A stretch of DNA of 64,000 nucleotides from positions 124,001-188,000 of the forward strand of contig CAZLQF010000001.1 in the NCBI GenBank assembly GCA_964561545.1, in the 5' to 3' direction. The stretch comes from CAZLQF01 sp964561545 (GTDB taxonomy: Bacteria; Bacteroidota; Bacteroidia; CAILMK01; CAYYUA01). The notes below the pieces were generated by a model, which searched no databases, had not been told where the DNA came from, and saw only the letters and a program-made list of their open reading frames with translations. Positions 34,840-43,672 of this stretch are shown here, piece after piece. How positions within the stretch are numbered: position 1 is the stretch's first letter; every line of letters begins with the position of its first letter. The translations under genes and the position numbers were made by a program.

Positions 34840-36084
34840 ATGAATATTCTGATCCACAACATTAAAGGCCTGGTTCAAGTAGCAGAAGAAACCATTCAAA
34901 AAAAAGCAGGCACTGAACTCAACCACTTAAATACCATTGAAAACGCTTTCCTTTACATCAAGGAAGGCAAAATTGAGGATTTTGGTCCGATGGATCAATG
35001 TCCTTCGGTTATTGCTAAAAAGATCGATGCCACAGGCAAATTTGTATTCCCAAGCTTTGTAGATTCGCATACGCACCTTGTATTTGCTGGCAGTCGAGAG
35101 CAGGAATTTGTGATGCGCATCAAGGGTAAAGGTTATGAAGAAATAGCAGCCGAGGGTGGTGGCATCTTGAATTCCACCAAAAAACTCCAGGAAACTTCAG
35201 AGGAAGAGCTATACAAAGGGGCCAAAAGCAGATTGGATGAGGTCATCAAAATGGGTACAGGTGCTGTAGAAATTAAAAGCGGTTATGGCCTTAGCTATGA
35301 TGCTGAATTGAAAATGCTACGGGTCATCAAGCGTTTAAAAGAGATCAGCCCTATTCCCATCAAAGCCACGTTTTTAGGCGCCCATGCCATTCCCATGGAA
35401 TACCGGGATAAGCGCGAGGAATACGTTGACCTTGTCATCAACCAAATGCTGCCGGATATTTCCGATGAGGGTTTGGCTGATTACATTGATGTCTTCTGTG
35501 AAAGGGGCTTTTTTACGCAAGAAGAAACTGCTCAAATTTTTGAAGCAGGAGCCAAATATGGGCTAACGCCTAAAGTCCATGCCAATGAACTCGATTATTC
35601 TGGTGGAATCCAGGTGGGGGTTCAGCACAATGCCATTTCAGTAGACCATCTCGAATGTACAGGGGATGCGGAAATCGAAGCGTTGCAAAACAGCAATACC
35701 ATTCCAACGGTCCTACCGGCAACGGCTTTCTTCCTTAATATCGATTACCCACCTGCCAGGAAAATCATTGATGCGGGGTTGCCATTGGCACTTAGCACGG
35801 ATTACAACCCGGGTAGCTGTCCTTCCGGCAATATGAACCTCGTTACTTCTATAGCCTGCATTAAATTAAAATTGACGCCCGAAGAAGCCATTAATGCGGC
35901 AACGGTAAATTCTGCCCATGCCATGGAAGTAGAAGCAACCCATGGTGCCATCGCTAAAGGACATGCGGCCAATTTGTTCATCACCAAGCCCATGAGTTCC
36001 TATGCCTTCCTCCCCTATTCCTTTGGTAACAACCACATTGATCAGATTATTTTGAATGGCAAGTTTTACCAAGGACTGGAGTAA
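34840..36084 (+). CDS. hutI: Imidazolonepropionase
   Basis: A 414-residue amidohydrolase-superfamily enzyme with the composite beta sandwich (NILIHNIKGLVQV) and TIM barrel. Metal site His77/His79 lies in FVDSHTHLVFAGSRE. Further motifs are EIKSGYGLSYDAELKML, FLGAHAIPMEY, HANELDYSGG, SVDHLECTG and LALSTDYNPGSCPS. It opens imidazolone-5-propionate to N-formimino-L-glutamate, the third step of histidine degradation. ftcD, the next step, follows 413 bases downstream on the same strand. HutH and HutU are not in the window. Confidence 0.96.
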   Translation: MNILIHNIKGLVQVAEETIQKKAGTELNHLNTIENAFLYIKEGKIEDFGPMDQCPSVIAKKIDATGKFVFPSFVDSHTHLVFAGSREQEFVMRIKGKGYEEIAAEGGGILNSTKKLQETSEEELYKGAKSRLDEVIKMGTGAVEIKSGYGLSYDAELKMLRVIKRLKEISPIPIKATFLGAHAIPMEYRDKREEYVDLVINQMLPDISDEGLADYIDVFCERGFFTQEETAQIFEAGAKYGLTPKVHANELDYSGGIQVGVQHNAISVDHLECTGDAEIEALQNSNTIPTVLPATAFFLNIDYPPARKIIDAGLPLALSTDYNPGSCPSGNMNLVTSIACIKLKLTPEEAINAATVNSAHAMEVEATHGAIAKGHAANLFITKPMSSYAFLPYSFGNNHIDQIILNGKFYQGLE

Positions 36085-36497
36085 AGGTTAGATTTCAGAC
36101 AAAAAATATAAGATTGTAGAAAACAGTATTCAATAAAGCCTGATTAGTCAATTGCGAAAACTTATTTATCAAAGTACCTTTAATCAAATCAGGCCTTTCC
36201 AAAGGGATTGAACTTAGGCCAACCTTATTAAATAAATACCGAGTAAGGATTGCGGACAATTCATCTTAAAAAACGATCAGATTGTAATGAGCCAATCATA
36301 TAATTTTGGACAAGATCGCTAAGAAACTTTTAAAGCAATGCATAATAACCAAGATGATCAATTGTTGATCAATGTTTTAAAGATGAACGCTAACCATGTT
36401 AACTATCAAAATCATATTATCAACTTATTCTTTAAGGTTGATGCTTAAGTGTGCTTAATGTTCTATTATTATTAAAAAACCGAAATCCCAACTAACC
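36085..36497. other. Gap between hutI and ftcD with a 7-bp dyad
   Basis: No gene is seen. The notable element is TGATCAA-TTG-TTGATCA (36355-36371), a perfect 7-base dyad about 125 bases before ftcD that could be a regulator site. A weak GCCTGATT / AATCAGGC pair lies near 36136 and 36188. Confidence 0.45.
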
Positions 36498-37541
36498 ATG
36501 GCACAACTCCTTGAATGCGTGCCCAATTTCAGTGAAGGCAAGGATCATGATGTAATCCATGCCATAGCGGATGCCATTCGAGCCATACCAAATGTCAATT
36601 TACTTAACATTGATTCCGGCGAAGCCGCTAATCGGACGGTTTTCACTTTTGCGGGATCGCCCCAAGCTGTAATAGATGCCGCTTTTGAGGCCATTAAAAA
36701 AGCCTCTGAGCTGATCGACATGAGTGCCCACCAAGGCGAACACCCCCGCATGGGAGCTACAGACGTCTGCCCTCTTATTCCACTTCAAGGAATGGATATG
36801 AATGAAGCAGTGGAATATTCGCATCAACTGGCCAGGCACGTAGGGGAAACTTTGCACGTTCCGGTCTTTTTATACGAAGAATCTGCAAGCAGGCCTGAAA
36901 GAGCCAACTTATCGCGAGTCCGCAAAGGCGGCTATGAAGGCATGCAAGAAAAACTCGAGCACCCTGATTGGCAACCTGACTATGGGCCAGCTTCAATTAA
37001 CAAAAAATCAGGCGTAACCGCCATTGGTGCTCGAAAGTTCTTGATTGCTTACAACATTAACTTGAATACCAAATGGGCCGAAAAAGCACATGAAGTGGCA
37101 TGTGATGTCCGCCAAAGTGGCCGGCTTGAAAAAGACCCGAAATCAGGCAAAGCGCTCAGAGATGCAAATGGACAGCTTAAAAGAATACCCGGAACCCTGA
37201 AAGCTGTTAAGGCCTTGGGGTGGTACATCAAGGAATTTGGCCTTTCCCAGATATCCATGAATGTTACCAATATTGATGTAACACCCCTTCACAAAGTTTT
37301 TGAAGAAGTGGTAGAAAAAGCCAATGCAAAGGGCTTACGCGTTACTGGCTCTGAAATTGTGGGCATGGTACCTAAAAAAGTATTGATAGCAGCCGGTCAA
37401 TACTTTTTGGAAAAGCAAGGCGAAACCATTGATAAACCCGAACACGAAATCATTGAAATAGCAATCCTTTCGCTTGAGCTTAATGACATTGTACCCTTCA
37501 AGCCAGAAGAAAAGATTATTGAGTATCAGTTAGAGGTTTAA
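36498..37541 (+). CDS. ftcD: Glutamate formimidoyltransferase
   Basis: The 347-residue protein covers only the formiminotransferase domain: N-subdomain LLECVPNFSEGKDHDVIHAI and DSGEAANRTVFTFAG, with HQGEHPRMGATDVCPLIP and FLYEESASRPERANLSRVRKG, then the C-subdomain up to residue 347. The cyclodeaminase domain of bifunctional FtcD is absent, so 5-formimino-THF must be deaminated elsewhere. The enzyme moves the formimino group of N-formimino-glutamate to tetrahydrofolate, completing histidine breakdown after HutI. Confidence 0.95.
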   Translation: MAQLLECVPNFSEGKDHDVIHAIADAIRAIPNVNLLNIDSGEAANRTVFTFAGSPQAVIDAAFEAIKKASELIDMSAHQGEHPRMGATDVCPLIPLQGMDMNEAVEYSHQLARHVGETLHVPVFLYEESASRPERANLSRVRKGGYEGMQEKLEHPDWQPDYGPASINKKSGVTAIGARKFLIAYNINLNTKWAEKAHEVACDVRQSGRLEKDPKSGKALRDANGQLKRIPGTLKAVKALGWYIKEFGLSQISMNVTNIDVTPLHKVFEEVVEKANAKGLRVTGSEIVGMVPKKVLIAAGQYFLEKQGETIDKPEHEIIEIAILSLELNDIVPFKPEEKIIEYQLEV

Positions 37542-38165
37542 TTTTGTATTAGCGTTTTCATATTTTCGGTGAGCCCGCTTTACAATAGCTCCTCTTGTTG
37601 CCTACTGCTGGTTTCGATCTAAAGCTGTATGAATAAGCGCACAACCTCAAGTTTCGCAGCTCCTCACTTCTTGTTATTTAATTTTTTGAAGGCCAAAAGC
37701 TAAAAATAATTGGAGCTTCAATCGCAATCGCCCTATATTTACGGAAAAGAATGCTTAGTTATTAAATTCCTTTTAATTTTATTGAATACCTGCTCTTTTC
37801 CGCCTTATAAAAATTTTGTAGAATCCAACTTGTTTTGAATTGATGAAGCAATGGCTTCTTGAAGCAACCCATTTTCTTCGGTAACTTTGATTATTTCCTA
37901 TGGCAACCAGTATTGAACTCCAAAATTACCAATAGCCAAAGCATAATCCATTAAGACAAAATGGGCTTTGGTAGGGGAAAAAGTAAGTTATTAGCTAATA
38001 CTATAAACTTTTAACGGCTTTTCATTACTGGGACAGATTGGTCTACGACCAAATCACAATTTCTGAGTTTAGACGATAATATTCAATAATCTGGCTCACC
38101 AGTCCTAAAGCTTTTATAATGATATTCCCTTTTATCAATTTATTTAATTTTTTAGGCTACTAACT
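37542..38165. other. 624-bp gap with a possible decayed minus-strand frame
   Basis: No intact gene. On the minus strand, ATG 37951 reads 17 codons to a TAG at 37900 and then continues in frame for 30 protein-like codons (starting EIIKVTEENGLLQ) to a TAA at 37805. This may be a remnant or chance; no family is recognised. Confidence 0.3.
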
Positions 38166-39623
38166 TTATGAGGTTTTTTTAATGGCTTTAACCTCCAAAT
38201 TATTTCCTGCTTTAAATATCTCATATTCCTCACCTTGTTCAGGAACAGTAATATGCTTATAGCCCAGGTTGCTCATTTTCTCCTTTAAACTGTTCAGGGA
38301 GTCGCTTTCTCCGTGCACTAAAAAGACCTGGCCTAATTCCTTGGGATCCTGACATGAAATGTAATCCAGAATTTCCTTGTAATCAGCATGGGCACTAAAG
38401 CCATTAATGCTTTCCACATGAGCATTGACCTGAAATTGCTGACCAAAAATGTAAACCGCTTCAGCACCATTCTGAATTTTTCCCCCAAGTGAGTTAGGAG
38501 TACTGTAGCCTACCAAGAGCAAAGTAGTAGAGGGATCCTCAACATGATGGACCAAATGATGCTTAACACGGCCTCCTTCCATCATACCTGAAGCGGAAAT
38601 GATGACAGCTGGCTCTTCCAGATAATTAAGTGCTTTTGAATCCTCCACGCCTTGCGTATAATAAAGGTTCTCAAATTGAAAGGGATGCGGATCCGCTTCC
38701 ATATATTTTAATATCTCGTCATTAAAATAAGAGGTGTGCTCACGCATAATACCTGTCACTAACGTAGCCAGGGGGCTGTCAACATAAATTTTGACGTTGG
38801 GTAGCTTTCCATACCTGTGCAACCGGTCTAGCATGTAAACAATGTCTTGCGTGCGGTCCAGGCTAAAAGCTGGGATCAATAATTTACCATTATTTACTTC
38901 TATGCAAGCCTTTCGGATGGAATTGGCCAATGCTTCTTCAAGATCTTGGGTGGCTCCATGTAGCTCATCACCATAGGTTGACTCGCAAATAAGTACATCT
39001 GCCTGAGGAAACGGTTGAGGTGGTCTTAGGATTTTATCATTCGGGCGTCCGATATCGCCTGTAAAGGTAAGGTGAATAGGAGCCTCGTTTTCGTTTATTT
39101 CGAGGTTAATAGCTGCACTCCCCAAAATATGGCCAGCATCTGTAAAATGAAATTTTGCCCCTTCAGCCACTTCTATGGTCCGATCATAGTTAATGCTAAT
39201 GAAACGATTCAATGCAACTTTTACATCTTCGTCCTCATAAAGGGGCTGGACAGGTCGCTTACCCTGTTTTTTCAATGTTTTATTGAGGTCTTTGGCATCT
39301 TCTCGCTGGATTTTAGCACTGTCTTCCAGCATTACTCGGCAAAGATCTTTGGTTGCTGGTGTTACATAAATGGGCCCTTTGAAGCCTTCCTTGACCAACC
39401 TTGGTATCAAACCGGAATGATCAATATGGGCATGAGAAAGGATCAAACACGTAACCTGGCTCGGGTCAAATCCTAAATGCTCATTTTTTCTAAATTCTTC
39501 TTCTTCTGTTGTTCCCCCTTGAAACATACCACAATCAAAGAGAATTTGATGGCCATTGTCGAGTTGGATCAAGTGTTTGCTACCCGTCACTTCGCCTGCA
39601 GCCCCTGAAAACTGGATTTTCAT
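38166..39623 (-). CDS. Beta-CASP metallo-beta-lactamase (RNA-processing type)
   Basis: The 485-residue protein begins MKIQFSGAAGEVTGSKHLIQ. It has metal motif HAHIDHSG (His64, His66, Asp68, His69), FTDAGHILGSAA and LTFTGDIGRPND, then the beta-CASP insert with ICESTYGDELH, IPAFSLDRTQDIV and IISASGMMEGGRVKHH. The RNA-specificity end has GFSAHADYKEIL and VFLVHGESDS. This is the CPSF-73/Int11-like bacterial group, likely a ribonuclease in the cytoplasm. It lacks the KH domain of archaeal relatives. It is divergent from the DUF4397 gene. Confidence 0.92.
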   Translation of the reverse strand: MKIQFSGAAGEVTGSKHLIQLDNGHQILFDCGMFQGGTTEEEEFRKNEHLGFDPSQVTCLILSHAHIDHSGLIPRLVKEGFKGPIYVTPATKDLCRVMLEDSAKIQREDAKDLNKTLKKQGKRPVQPLYEDEDVKVALNRFISINYDRTIEVAEGAKFHFTDAGHILGSAAINLEINENEAPIHLTFTGDIGRPNDKILRPPQPFPQADVLICESTYGDELHGATQDLEEALANSIRKACIEVNNGKLLIPAFSLDRTQDIVYMLDRLHRYGKLPNVKIYVDSPLATLVTGIMREHTSYFNDEILKYMEADPHPFQFENLYYTQGVEDSKALNYLEEPAVIISASGMMEGGRVKHHLVHHVEDPSTTLLLVGYSTPNSLGGKIQNGAEAVYIFGQQFQVNAHVESINGFSAHADYKEILDYISCQDPKELGQVFLVHGESDSLNSLKEKMSNLGYKHITVPEQGEEYEIFKAGNNLEVKAIKKTS

Positions 39624-39985
39624 TAATGTGGGTGTTTTGTTCGGCTACAAAGTAAAGATTTCCCATGGCAATTAGCAATTTTGGCAATGTAGAATTTGGT
39701 AATTTTTTAAACGAACCTGTTGATAAGTACCAACATCAAAGAACAATTTATAGCGTTGATGTTTAAAACTGCAAAAGGCGATTCACCTAAATTTATTTTT
39801 TGAAATTAGTGAAGAAAAACAATATAGAATTTAAGGTGTTATTAATAAACATTTTAAAAAAACAATTGTTTTTCATATTATAACGGATTTGTTAACTTCG
39901 CTGTCAAATCATTTAAAAAATATTAATTTTTACTATTGAAAATTTTAAAACATTAACCCTATTGTAAAATCAAAAATTTAAATTT
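39624..39985. other. AT-rich divergent gap
   Basis: Very AT-rich spacer between the metallo-beta-lactamase and the DUF4397 gene. It presumably holds both promoters, but I found no exact TAnnTTTG box with good spacing and no other structure. Confidence 0.5.
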
Positions 39986-41005
39986 ATGAGATTATTTAGT
40001 TTTTTACTTATCGCATTTGCATGTACGTTTTCATTCCAAGCAACAGCACAAGATTCCAATTCTGTCCAAATTATTCACAATGCTCCCGATTAGGCAGTAA
40101 GCACTGTTGATATTTGGATTGATGGAGAGAAAGCCTATCCGGACGTTGAATTTCGAGAAACCACAGGCGTTTTTAAGGTAGAAGGCGATACTGCTCATAA
40201 TATTGGAATTGCCCCCTCCGGAAGCAATTCCGCTGATGAAGCGGTAGCTGGAGTCTCATTGCCTGCTACTAGCGGAGGAAGCTTCCTTGGTATTGCTAAT
40301 GGCATCACCGGAGGCAATTCTTCAAATTATGATCCTGCTCCTGCTCTTGCAATTGATGTTAAAACATCCGTCAGACTTCAAGCCCAAGAAAATGGAAACA
40401 CAGATATTTTAGTAGCCCATGGATCTACAGATGCCGGAATTGTAGACATTGAAGAACAAAACCAAGGACTCCTTGTAGATGACTTAGCCTATGGGAATTT
40501 TTCTGATTATCTAAGCGTTACAACGGACAATTATACCGTGCTTGTAAAAGATTCCTCTGGTAGCGAAACTGTTGGAAAATTTGAAGCCAATCTAAGTGAT
40601 TTAGGGGTTGAAAATGCAGCAATTACGGTTGTAGCATCGGGATTTGCCGATCCTTCAAGCAACAATAACGGCCCTGCTTTGGGCTTATGGGTTGCTACCA
40701 CTCAAACGGGTAAGATGACAGAATTAACCAAGATTACTTCCATTGACAACCCTAATAAGAGCAAAGAAGCTTTAAAAGCGTATCCCAATCCTTTTAATGA
40801 TCAGTTCACCGTTGAATGGAAGAATAAAGAGCAGAAAGCTTTAAATTTAAAAGTAATCAATTCGCTTGGACAGGTGGTTAAGCAGAAAGAAGCAGCCACT
40901 CAACCGCATACTTTTAATTTTGAGCAGTTAGAGAATGGTTTGTACTTCCTTCAAGTATCCGAAAATAACGAAACCATTAAAACCAAAACCATCCTTAAAC
41001 AATAA
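39986..41005 (+). pseudogene. DUF4397 T9SS-secreted protein gene interrupted by one in-frame TAG
   Basis: ATG 39986 gives a signal peptide (MRLFSFLLIAFACTFSFQATAQ) and the DUF4397 start SVQIIHNAPD. A TAG stop at 40091-40093 follows. The same frame then runs without further damage from AVSTVDIWIDG to 41005: the rest of a DUF4397 domain, a linker and a T9SS sorting domain (AYPNPFNDQF to the C-terminal Lys-Gln). Family members commonly read APDPAV at this point, so the stop sits in the domain core. No frameshift is present, so this is a recent nonsense change, a sequencing error, or a readthrough site. A start downstream (for example TTG 40259) would lack the signal peptide needed for T9SS export. 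Confidence 0.8.
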
Positions 41006-41034
41006 CCATTCCTTCCATCAACCATTAAATGATT

Positions 41035-41074
41035 AAAGCCTTGTCGGTCATAATTCGCTGGCAAGGCTTTTTTT
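41035..41074 (+). terminator. Rho-independent terminator after the DUF4397 gene
   Basis: AAAGCCTTG pairs perfectly with CAAGGCTTT across an 18-base loop and is followed by a run of T, 30 bases after the stop. It lies between convergent genes and may also slow minus-strand transcription leaving menA. Confidence 0.8.
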
Positions 41075-41091
41075 ATGGTTCACAGGCTTTT

Positions 41092-41988
41092 TCAGATCAA
41101 CAGACTTATACCAAATACCATTGAATAGCCCAAAGTGAATAGCGACAACTGCTTCAACAGTGGAGCAAAGTCTAAAGGTTCGTAGCTATCCCATAGCCTT
41201 TTGCCATGCACATAGAATAAGATCAGGATCAGCAATAAGCCATATTGCCAAAATGATTCATAAAACCTAATGGCATAAACAAGGGTGAACAGGCAACCAA
41301 GTGATAAGAGGCATAAGTGGTAGACTTTTCCTTGGTGTTTTCCCATTCGGACCGGCATGGTATATTTACCAGCTTCCTGATCAGTTTCAAAATCGCGAAG
41401 ATTGTTGATGTTGAGTACGCCTGTAGAAAATAAGCCAATTGAGGTAGCAGGCATCAAAACCCATAAATCTAAATAACCAGTTTGCAGAAAATAAGCCCCT
41501 TTCACTGCAACCAGGCCAAAAAATATAAAAACTGCAACATCCCCTAAGCCTTGATAGCCATAAGGCTTGTCAGATGCTGTATAGGCGTAAGCAGCGCCAA
41601 TGGCAACCAAACCTGTTATCAATAAAAACAAGGCAGGCCCTGAACCAATATGGTTAAGGCTTAAATACAGGGTAAGCAAACCCGTTATCAACGATAGCAG
41701 AATAAAAATACCCATGGCCAATTTCATAGCGCTTGAGGTAATATGGCCGGCTTGGACCATACGTTCCGGGCCTAATCTTCTTGCTGTGTCTGCACCATGC
41801 TTGGTATCGCCATAATCATTGGCGAGGTTGGAGAGGATTTGAAGAAGAAGTGCGGTAATAAGCGTTGTTGTGAATATCACCCAGTCAAAATGACCTCTGC
41901 TGGCTGCCACAAAATTACCAAGAATAACTCCCGCAGCAGCAAGGGGAAGTGTTCTTAATCTAAGGGCTTTGATCCAGGAATAAAGCAA
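41092..41988 (-). CDS. menA: 1,4-dihydroxy-2-naphthoate polyprenyltransferase
   Basis: The 298-residue UbiA-family membrane enzyme has about eight to nine helices. The first Asp-rich motif is ANDYGDTKHGAD, with the typical RRLGPERMVQAG after it, and the second is NNLRDFETDQEAGKYTMPVRMG. It attaches the polyprenyl tail to 1,4-dihydroxy-2-naphthoate, making demethylmenaquinone in the inner membrane. menD and menF lie about 8-10 kb away in the same strand run, so the pathway is partly clustered. It is the last gene of that run, 104 bases after fabD. Confidence 0.93.
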   Translation of the reverse strand: MLYSWIKALRLRTLPLAAAGVILGNFVAASRGHFDWVIFTTTLITALLLQILSNLANDYGDTKHGADTARRLGPERMVQAGHITSSAMKLAMGIFILLSLITGLLTLYLSLNHIGSGPALFLLITGLVAIGAAYAYTASDKPYGYQGLGDVAVFIFFGLVAVKGAYFLQTGYLDLWVLMPATSIGLFSTGVLNINNLRDFETDQEAGKYTMPVRMGKHQGKVYHLCLLSLGCLFTLVYAIRFYESFWQYGLLLILILFYVHGKRLWDSYEPLDFAPLLKQLSLFTLGYSMVFGISLLI

Positions 41989-42092
41989 TTAACAATGAAT
42001 AATTAGTAATAGATTTGAAAGATGTTCAATGCTTTAAAATCCATAGAGGAATTTACCAACCAAGTCCATCACTTTGGCATCCTATTATCTTT

Positions 42093-42971
42093 CTACAATT
42101 TTTCGATAACTGCTTGCCGGTCGATTTTTTTAATTAAAGAAGCTAAAACTTTGCCAGGTCCCACTTCAGTAAAATTTTCGGCTTCATCTTCCATCATTTT
42201 TTGAATGCTCTGGGTCCATTTAACAGGGGCCGTCAGTTGATCGATCAGATTTTGTTTAATGACCTGGGGATCTGTATTGGGTTGAGCCGTAGCATTTTGG
42301 TATATGGGGCATGTTGGTTCGCCAAAATGAGTTTCTTGCAAAGCTTTTTCAAGCTCCTGCCGAGCTGGTTCCATCAAAGGAGAGTGAAAAGCTCCGCCCA
42401 CATTAAGGGTAACGGCCCTTTTAGCGCCTTTTTCTTTTAAAAGCTCACAAGCTTGATCCACCCCTTCATTGGTACCAGAAATAACAATTTGGCCGGTTGA
42501 ATTATAATTGGCGGGAACTACCGTATTTTCAATCGATTGGCACACTTCTTCTACAACAGCGTCTTCTAATCCCATAATAGCTGCCATAGTTGATGGCTGG
42601 GCTTCACAAGCTTTTTGCATGGCATTGGCCCTCTGAGCGACCAATTTTAAACCGTCCTCAAAATTCAATGCACCCGTAGCTGTAAGTGCCGAAAATTCAC
42701 CTAAAGAATGACCCGCTGTCATGCCAGGGTTAAACTGATCCCTATAAGCGTGAGCAATAGCACAAGAATGGATGAAGATCGATGGTTGGGTTACTTTGGT
42801 TTGTTTAAGTTCCTCTTCCGTACCATTGAACATGGTGTCCGTGATCCGAAAGCCGAGAATTTCATTGGCTTGTTCAAAAAGGGATTGTGCAGCTTCAGAA
42901 TGATCATAAAGCTCCTTACCCATGCCTTCATGCTGAGAACCTTGACCGGGAAAGACGTATGCTTTTGTCAT
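42093..42971 (-). CDS. fabD: Malonyl-CoA-ACP transacylase
   Basis: The 292-residue acyltransferase has GQGSQHEGMG at the N-terminus, nucleophile Ser89 in GHSLGEF, the Arg of QRAN near 114 and catalytic His196 in FHSPLM. It loads malonate onto acyl carrier protein to feed fatty acid elongation. Length and motifs are ordinary. No other fab genes are nearby. Confidence 0.95.
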   Translation of the reverse strand: MTKAYVFPGQGSQHEGMGKELYDHSEAAQSLFEQANEILGFRITDTMFNGTEEELKQTKVTQPSIFIHSCAIAHAYRDQFNPGMTAGHSLGEFSALTATGALNFEDGLKLVAQRANAMQKACEAQPSTMAAIMGLEDAVVEEVCQSIENTVVPANYNSTGQIVISGTNEGVDQACELLKEKGAKRAVTLNVGGAFHSPLMEPARQELEKALQETHFGEPTCPIYQNATAQPNTDPQVIKQNLIDQLTAPVKWTQSIQKMMEDEAENFTEVGPGKVLASLIKKIDRQAVIEKL

Positions 42972-43044
42972 AATTGCGTTCTTTTACGATGATGTTTTTG
43001 TATCAATTGATTGATTGAGCTTAAAATTGAATGCTTGTCTTATT

Positions 43045-43452
43045 TTAATCTCCAAAATATTCCACAAAATTGTTTTCAGTTTCATAAATCTTAACGGCAT
43101 GTAAATGGGCATCCTGAATAGCCGGTGCCAACTCCTTCCAAATAGCCACAGCCAAATTCTCCACCGTGGGCTGGATGCCTTGCATAAAGTCTACATCTTC
43201 GTTTAGGTTTTGATGGTCCAGTTTGTTGACCACCCGTTCTTTCATGATGTGACCTAACCTTGCAAAATCCATTACCATACCGGTTGTAGGATCAGGTTCG
43301 CCTTTAACGGTTACATAAAGGATAAAGTTATGACCATGCCAATTGGGATTGGCGCATTTCCCAAAAACTTCAAAGTTTTTTTCCTGCGACCATTCCTCCA
43401 CATAAAGTTTATGAGCCGCATTGAATTGCTTCCGCCTCGTAATGTAAACCAT
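43045..43452 (-). CDS. 6-pyruvoyl-tetrahydropterin synthase / QueD family protein
   Basis: A 135-residue T-fold enzyme. Zinc ligands are His14 (FNAAHKL), His39 and His41 (WHGHNF), and the catalytic Cys33 lies in FGKCANPNWHGH. The C-terminal part has LDHQNLNED and PTVENLAVAIW. The family comprises 6-carboxy-tetrahydropterin synthase (QueD, queuosine route) and 6-pyruvoyl-tetrahydropterin synthase. The single Cys and compact size fit either, and no queC or queE is next to it. Stands 73 bases upstream of fabD. Confidence 0.88.
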   Translation of the reverse strand: MVYITRRKQFNAAHKLYVEEWSQEKNFEVFGKCANPNWHGHNFILYVTVKGEPDPTTGMVMDFARLGHIMKERVVNKLDHQNLNEDVDFMQGIQPTVENLAVAIWKELAPAIQDAHLHAVKIYETENNFVEYFGD

Positions 43453-43672
43453 AGTTGCAATTTATAGAACAAAACCCACGTTTAAAATGGATTTTGCTTG
43501 CTATTGATTTCAATTAAACAACAATTGCGAAATTAGGATTTAATCTTTCAAAAGTAATAAAGGGAGTAAATGCACTTTCTCAAATTGATTGATCAATTGA
43601 CTTATTATTTGAGTGGGTTGAAAATTTAAGGGCTTTATAGACCTGAAAGTCTTCCATCAAGCTATTTAAAAA

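Noticed and set aside
40259..41005. A 248-residue gene starting at TTG 40259
   Set aside because: This is the 3' part of the interrupted DUF4397 gene; the true start and signal peptide are at 39986.
39986..41005. TAG recoded as a sense codon in this organism
   Set aside because: TAG is used as the normal stop of lepA, alaS, the methyltransferase at 13589 and the protease at 4966.
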